From the NCBI GenBank assembly GCA_910579395.1, contig CAJTUC010000027.1, positions 1-43,668 on the forward strand: 43,668 nt of DNA, in the 5' to 3' direction. The position numbers were made by a program, and so were the translations under genes. Shown here one piece after another: positions 39,974 through 43,668 of the stretch. This DNA comes from an uncultured Lachnospiraceae bacterium (GTDB lineage Bacteria; Bacillota; Clostridia; Lachnospirales; Lachnospiraceae). The notes under the pieces were generated by a model. The model had not been told where the DNA came from, ran no database searches, and saw only the letters and a list, made by a program, of their open reading frames with translations. Position 1 is the stretch's first letter; each line of letters begins with the position of its first letter.

Positions 39974-41305
39974 TTAATATCCATACCGCTTTCTGTATTT
40001 CAAGAACATAAAAATCGATAAGGCAAATGCCATCAGCTCTGCCGCCGGCGTGGCCAGCCAGATACCGTTCACACCCAGAAATCTCGGAAGGACGAGCATT
40101 GTGATCAGCATGAACACAAACGATCTGGAAAAGGCCAGCACGGCAGAGACTATCCCATTGGACAATGCGGTGAACAACCCGCTGGCAAAGATATTAAATC
40201 CGATAAAAAGCAGCGCGGCCGAACATATCCTGTTCCCTGTCACCGCCAGATCATAGACCGGATCGTCCGGCCGGGCAAAGACAGACACTAACGGCTTTGT
40301 CAACAGAAAAGAAGCCGCAACCGTTACAACAGAAACCAATGCGAACACTTTCAGGCTGATTCCTGCCAGCTTTTTCAGCTTCTCACAATTCTGTTCCCCA
40401 TGATAAAAACTCAGCATGGGAGCCACCCCGTAGGAATACCCCGTATAAAGAGAACTGACGAACATCAATACATACATGATGATGGTGACAGCCGCAACGC
40501 CGTTCTCTCCAACATAATAAAGCATCGTCCAGTTGAACATCATCGTAATAATGCCGGTAACAAGTGCAGTCGCCATCTCCGAACATCCATTTGACGCGGC
40601 CTTTATAAGAACTCTGAACCGGAATACCGGTCTTTTGAAATGCAGGAGACTCTTTTTCCCGCAAAAGACTACCAGACCAACAACTGCCGTCACAGAGTAT
40701 CCTAATCCTGTTGCAACTGCCGCGCCGCTGATTCCCATAGAAAATCCTGCAATCAATACATAATCGAGCACCATATTCAGGACACCGCCCGCTACAGAAC
40801 AGACCAGAGACAGCACTGCTTTCTCGCTTGCTATCATATACAGGGTAAAGTTGTTCATCAGCAGGATTGGAACCGTAAACAGCAGATAACGGCTTAAATA
40901 TTCCACACAATACCCTTCCACGTCCGCCGAAAGATTCATTCCCGCAAAGATACGGTCCATCACCATGTATCCGAGGATGCACATGACAGCCCCCACCATC
41001 ACATTCACCAGAATCAGGGCGGTAAAATCCTCTTTCGCCTCTTCGCACTTTTCCTCCCCCATCTTTTTCATAATAACCGCGCTTCCCCCTGTAGCAAGCA
41101 TGGTGGAAATGGCCGTAACAAGCTGAATGATAGGCGCCGTCAGATTGATTGCTGAAAGCGCATTTGTTCCGATCAAATTCGATACAAACAGGCCGTCAAC
41201 CATCGTATAAAAAGACATAAACACCGTCATTGCAATCGTAGGCACGGCAAATTTCAAAATATTTTTCAATGTTACAGGCTTTAAATAGACATTTTGTTTT
41301 TCCAT
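39974..41305 (-). CDS. MATE family efflux transporter
   Basis: 443 residues from ATG 41305, with twelve predicted transmembrane helices arranged as two MatE repeats (about 20-180 and 240-400). The N-terminal part FAVPTIAMTVFMSFYTMVDGLFVSNLIG is typical of the family. It should export drugs or metabolites using a Na+ or H+ gradient. GGGAGG is 7 nt upstream. The promoter at 41359-41389 has a 19-bp spacer with a dyad, so control by the divergent MerR protein is likely. Upstream extension to 41395 would cross that promoter and is rejected. Confidence 0.92.
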   Translation of the reverse strand: MEKQNVYLKPVTLKNILKFAVPTIAMTVFMSFYTMVDGLFVSNLIGTNALSAINLTAPIIQLVTAISTMLATGGSAVIMKKMGEEKCEEAKEDFTALILVNVMVGAVMCILGYMVMDRIFAGMNLSADVEGYCVEYLSRYLLFTVPILLMNNFTLYMIASEKAVLSLVCSVAGGVLNMVLDYVLIAGFSMGISGAAVATGLGYSVTAVVGLVVFCGKKSLLHFKRPVFRFRVLIKAASNGCSEMATALVTGIITMMFNWTMLYYVGENGVAAVTIIMYVLMFVSSLYTGYSYGVAPMLSFYHGEQNCEKLKKLAGISLKVFALVSVVTVAASFLLTKPLVSVFARPDDPVYDLAVTGNRICSAALLFIGFNIFASGLFTALSNGIVSAVLAFSRSFVFMLITMLVLPRFLGVNGIWLATPAAELMAFALSIFMFLKYRKRYGY

Positions 41306-41358
41306 TCCTTTTCCTCCCGCTTCAAATTTCCGCCTTGTATTTGTCACCTTCGTATAGT

Positions 41359-41389
41359 ATGATAGACCGTACAGTAACAGTATGGTCAA
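41359..41389 (-). promoter_or_regulatory. MerR-type 19-bp-spacer promoter of the MATE gene
   Basis: On the minus strand, TTGACC (41384-41389), 19 bp and TATCAT (41359-41364). The spacer contains the dyad GACCATAC and GTACGGTC separated by 7 bp, the usual MerR operator layout in which the regulator twists the promoter to activate it. Confidence 0.8.
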
Positions 41390-41427
41390 TAGCAAATCAG
41401 AAAATTTTTATTTCGGGAGATGAAAAG

Positions 41428-42246
41428 ATGAGCGAAAAAAACAAATTGCTTACTATCGGACAGTTCGCCGCACTTCACGGCATAAACAAAAAAACTTTGA
41501 TGTGGTATGATGAAATCGGTCTGTTCAAGCCGGCCGCCATCAACCCGGAAAACGGATACCGCTGCTACAATTACCACCAAAGCCCTATACTGGAAACAAT
41601 TCTCCTGCTGCGTGAACTGGACGTATCCATCACGGAAATACAGGCGTTCATGAGAGACCGCTCCGCCGAGAACCTGAAATGCCTTCTGGACGAAAAAATC
41701 ACGGCGCTGGACTTACAGCTCATACATTTACAGGCAGTCAGAAAAACGTTATCCAACCACCGACAGAACATGGTCACTCTTCTGAATATGGACTTATCGA
41801 AAATCAGTATTGTGGAAAAAGAAGAGCGCTGTCTGGTGACGGTAGACATAGACAAAGATATTACTTTTGAAGAAGAAGTGGAGCTGATCACAGCCGAAAC
41901 TTCCAGACACCGGCTCGGCCGTCTGCATGACGCTTCCTATGGTTCCATGATATCCGTCGCAAGCCTGCAAAGCGGCAGTTTCGATGACTATTCCAAACTG
42001 TTCATCGAGATTCCCTTCCTTACCTACAAAAGCGGCCTGCATATACAGCCGGAAGGAAAATACCTGCTTGCTTTCCATAAAGGAGGCTGGGATAAACTTC
42101 CCATGCGGTATCAGGAAATCCTCGAATATGCCCGCAGAAATGGTCTGACACTGTCCGGCTATTCCTACGAAAAAGGAATCAACGAAACAGTCATCGACCG
42201 GGTAGAGGATTATATCATGCAGATTGAGATTGCTGTGTCGGAATAG
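41428..42246 (+). CDS. MerR family regulator with effector-binding domain
   Basis: 272 residues from ATG 41428 (GGGAG 8 nt upstream). The N-terminal MerR helix-turn-helix reads LTIGQFAALHGINKKTLMWYDEIGLFKPA and is followed by ENGYRCYNYHQ. A coiled-coil dimer helix (about 75-125) and a C-terminal GyrI-like effector domain (about 135-272) follow, as in BmrR-type multidrug sensors. It is divergent from the MATE gene and most likely activates it when a toxic compound binds. A frame extended to 41269 would include the MATE promoter and is not credible. Confidence 0.93.
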   Translation: MSEKNKLLTIGQFAALHGINKKTLMWYDEIGLFKPAAINPENGYRCYNYHQSPILETILLLRELDVSITEIQAFMRDRSAENLKCLLDEKITALDLQLIHLQAVRKTLSNHRQNMVTLLNMDLSKISIVEKEERCLVTVDIDKDITFEEEVELITAETSRHRLGRLHDASYGSMISVASLQSGSFDDYSKLFIEIPFLTYKSGLHIQPEGKYLLAFHKGGWDKLPMRYQEILEYARRNGLTLSGYSYEKGINETVIDRVEDYIMQIEIAVSE

Positions 42247-42296
42247 AAAATTCTTGAAGCCCTTGGGCATTATTGCTTTCCCTGTTACAGATAAAA

Positions 42297-42512
42297 TTAT
42301 AGATTATGAAGAAGAACGCAAAATACTTTTGCTGGAAAACATGATAAAATCACCCTATTTTGCCCGCTTTCCGTAAGACTGTTGATTTGTTTTACCGTTT
42401 CATCCGCAGCCTTGCTGCTTAATTGTATCCCTATCATACTATAATTCTGTTCCCCTGTCAGACGGGCAAAAGTTTCCTGTGAGCAAATTATGCTGTATAA
42501 TTCACTGCCCAC
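42297..42512 (-). pseudogene. Fragment of an FtsX-like ABC permease
   Basis: The first about 48 residues (ELYSIICSQETFARLTGEQ, then NYSMIGIQLSSKAADETVKQ) resemble an extracellular segment of large FtsX-type permeases. The tail after LTESGQNR looks unrelated, so only a fragment is left. No start or membrane segment of an intact gene is present. Judgement rests on resemblance alone. Confidence 0.45.
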
Positions 42513-42904
42513 TAAACTTGTTTTTCGTAGTGATATGACTTATAACAAAATACGGTATTTTTATAAAAAATATGACCGCCTGATACGGCACATTACAAGA
42601 AAAATCTCATTGACGCTGTTGGGAATAGGTTTGAACAAAGCCAAGATTTCGAGTATTAAGCTGACATTCAACCTTAAAACCGCCGCCAAGTCTGCGCTGA
42701 CAAAACAAACAGTGAGGGACTTATGCATCAACTAAGGGATTCTAAACTATGCTGAGCAGTATTAACCCAACCGCATCTGCTATATCCATTATCAGTAATC
42801 ACAGAATAAAAACAGGAATCCAGCTTAAACCGATACCATGTCCCCACAGCAGGTCATTGACGAATAACCTGATACCCGTTCCGCTTCTCTGTAATTCGAC
42901 TATT
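42513..42904. other. Gene-poor decay zone
   Basis: Open frames here are short. The plus-strand frame 42490-42735 (81 residues, basic, no recognised motif) has no convincing ribosome binding site. On the minus strand around 42760-42890 a stretch translates as GTGIRLFVNDLLWGHGIG, then LSWIPVFIL, which looks like a membrane-protein remnant with no full frame. I see no intact gene. Confidence 0.4.
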
Positions 42905-42954
42905 AAAAAAAGGTGTACCGCATCGAAGTTTTATATTTCAATGCGATATACCTT
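42905..42954 (-). terminator. Terminator downstream of the ABC ATPase gene
   Basis: On the minus strand, AAGGTATATCGCATTGAA and TTCGATGCGGTACACCTT form a long stem (42910-42954) with a few mismatches, followed by a T-run (42905-42910). It lies about 100 bp after the ATPase stop at 43052. Confidence 0.75.
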
Positions 42955-43051
42955 AATCTGTGTGATACTCCGCCGATATCTATGTCTCGTATTTTGTTTT
43001 ATGCTTATGTCTTTTAATTCTACTATAATTCACTCCAGTGTGTAATTTAAA

Positions 43052-43668
43052 TTAACGTATTTTCTTCATAATCCCCGCATCTATTCCGTACACTTCGTCA
43101 CACAGAATATCAATATCATCACGAACATGACTCGCAATAATAATCAGTTTGCCCTGTTCTTTCATCTTCAGCAAAACTGTCCTCATTTCTTCTACGCCAT
43201 TATTATCAAGTGCGTTCATTGGCTCGTCCAGTATAAGAATGTCCGGGTTTTCCATTAATGCCTGTGCAATTCCAAGACGCTGTTTCATGCCAAGCGAATA
43301 ATTTCCAACGTGTTTTTTGTCATCAGGATTTAATCCCACGAGTTCCATGTATTTTCGTATTTCATCTTCTTTAACCTTCCCCCTGACAGACGCTAAATAT
43401 TTCAGATTTTTTAACCCTGAATATCTTGGCAGAAAACCCGGTGCCTCAATGATAAATCCTACATTTTCCGGGTAATCCACATCTTTTCCAACAACCTTGC
43501 CACCAACTGTCACTGTCCCCGCCTGGGGATACAGTAAGCCGCAGATACATTTGAGCAGAACCGTTTTACCGGAACCATTTCTTCCTACAATTCCATATAT
43601 TTTCCCCATTTCAAATTTAACGCATACGGTTTTTAAAACCTCTTGACCGCCAAACGTTTTCGTCACAT
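43052..43668 (-). CDS. ABC transporter ATP-binding protein (5' end outside window)
   Basis: At least 204 residues. Walker A is GIVGRNGSGKTVLLK, the signature is NYSLGMKQRLGIAQAL, Walker B is DILILDEPMNALDNNG, and the switch His is in IIASHVRDD. The visible N-terminus begins VTKTFGGQEVLK, which in relatives follows about 6-10 residues, so the gene very probably starts beyond 43668. The short length without an accessory domain fits a simple ABC-2 exporter ATPase. A permease is expected upstream, outside the window, because a terminator follows this gene. Confidence 0.9.
   Translation of the reverse strand, partial: VTKTFGGQEVLKTVCVKFEMGKIYGIVGRNGSGKTVLLKCICGLLYPQAGTVTVGGKVVGKDVDYPENVGFIIEAPGFLPRYSGLKNLKYLASVRGKVKEDEIRKYMELVGLNPDDKKHVGNYSLGMKQRLGIAQALMENPDILILDEPMNALDNNGVEEMRTVLLKMKEQGKLIIIASHVRDDIDILCDEVYGIDAGIMKKIR

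Noticed and set aside
42490..42735. 81-residue plus-strand frame
   Set aside because: No ribosome binding site, no recognised motif, and it lies in a region of decayed genes.

Overview
The window looks like a chromosomal segment from an anaerobic Firmicute of the Lachnospiraceae type (gut or rumen Clostridia). The grounds are moderate GC, strong AAAGGAGG-type ribosome binding sites, consensus sigma-A promoters, a cellobiose phosphorylase very like the clostridial enzyme, a BlaI/BlaR1 pair with a class D beta-lactamase, and many AlbA_2, GNAT and MATE genes. Species cannot be fixed from the sequence alone. No phage, CRISPR array, plasmid origin or complete insertion sequence is visible.

Layout. 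1-3770: a tRNA-Pro/tRNA-Gly operon, then minus-strand housekeeping genes (YfcE-type phosphoesterase, RdgB, an amidase-like protein that has lost its catalytic residues, an RlmL-type rRNA methyltransferase). 3821-7516: a 181-bp inverted-repeat element followed by a MoxR / DUF58 / membrane-protein operon. 7522-9260: a small-gene region with an Asn/Gln-rich 51-residue protein, a candidate C-rich small RNA with its own promoter and terminator, a DUF1700-like membrane protein, and a 69-bp sequence duplicated in front of two genes. 9302-17126: a cellobiose-uptake and phosphorolysis locus (two permeases, a lipoprotein binding protein, a LacI regulator, and a divergent GH94 cellobiose phosphorylase). 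17349-22298: a two-component system followed by an ABC-2 exporter. 22273-27145: a fluid region of acetyltransferases, hydrolases and decayed genes. 27249-27893: an Sfp-type phosphopantetheinyl transferase.

28043-34636 is the most coherent accessory system. blaI-blaR1 run rightward and converge on a leftward operon coding for a large penicillin-binding protein 2 and a class D beta-lactamase lipoprotein. Closely matching dyads (TTAC-N4-GTAATATT) lie at the blaI promoter and twice at the PBP operon promoter, so one repressor probably controls both a target enzyme and a hydrolase in response to beta-lactams. 34666-42246 holds a FUSC-type exporter, an ArsC/Spx-like protein, a DHFR-like reductase, an orphan chemotaxis receptor, a membrane-anchored trigger-factor-like foldase, and a MATE pump divergent from a MerR regulator with a 19-bp-spacer promoter. 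42247-43050 is a decay zone, and the window ends inside an ABC ATPase gene.

Three copies (3821-4001, 14311-14470, 28043-28219) of a previously unnamed structured repeat are present. The 28043 copy has a perfect 42-bp inverted repeat and is flanked by a perfect 8-bp direct repeat, as expected of a small mobile element. The arms differ in sequence between copies but stay complementary within each copy, which also suggests a conserved folded RNA or DNA.
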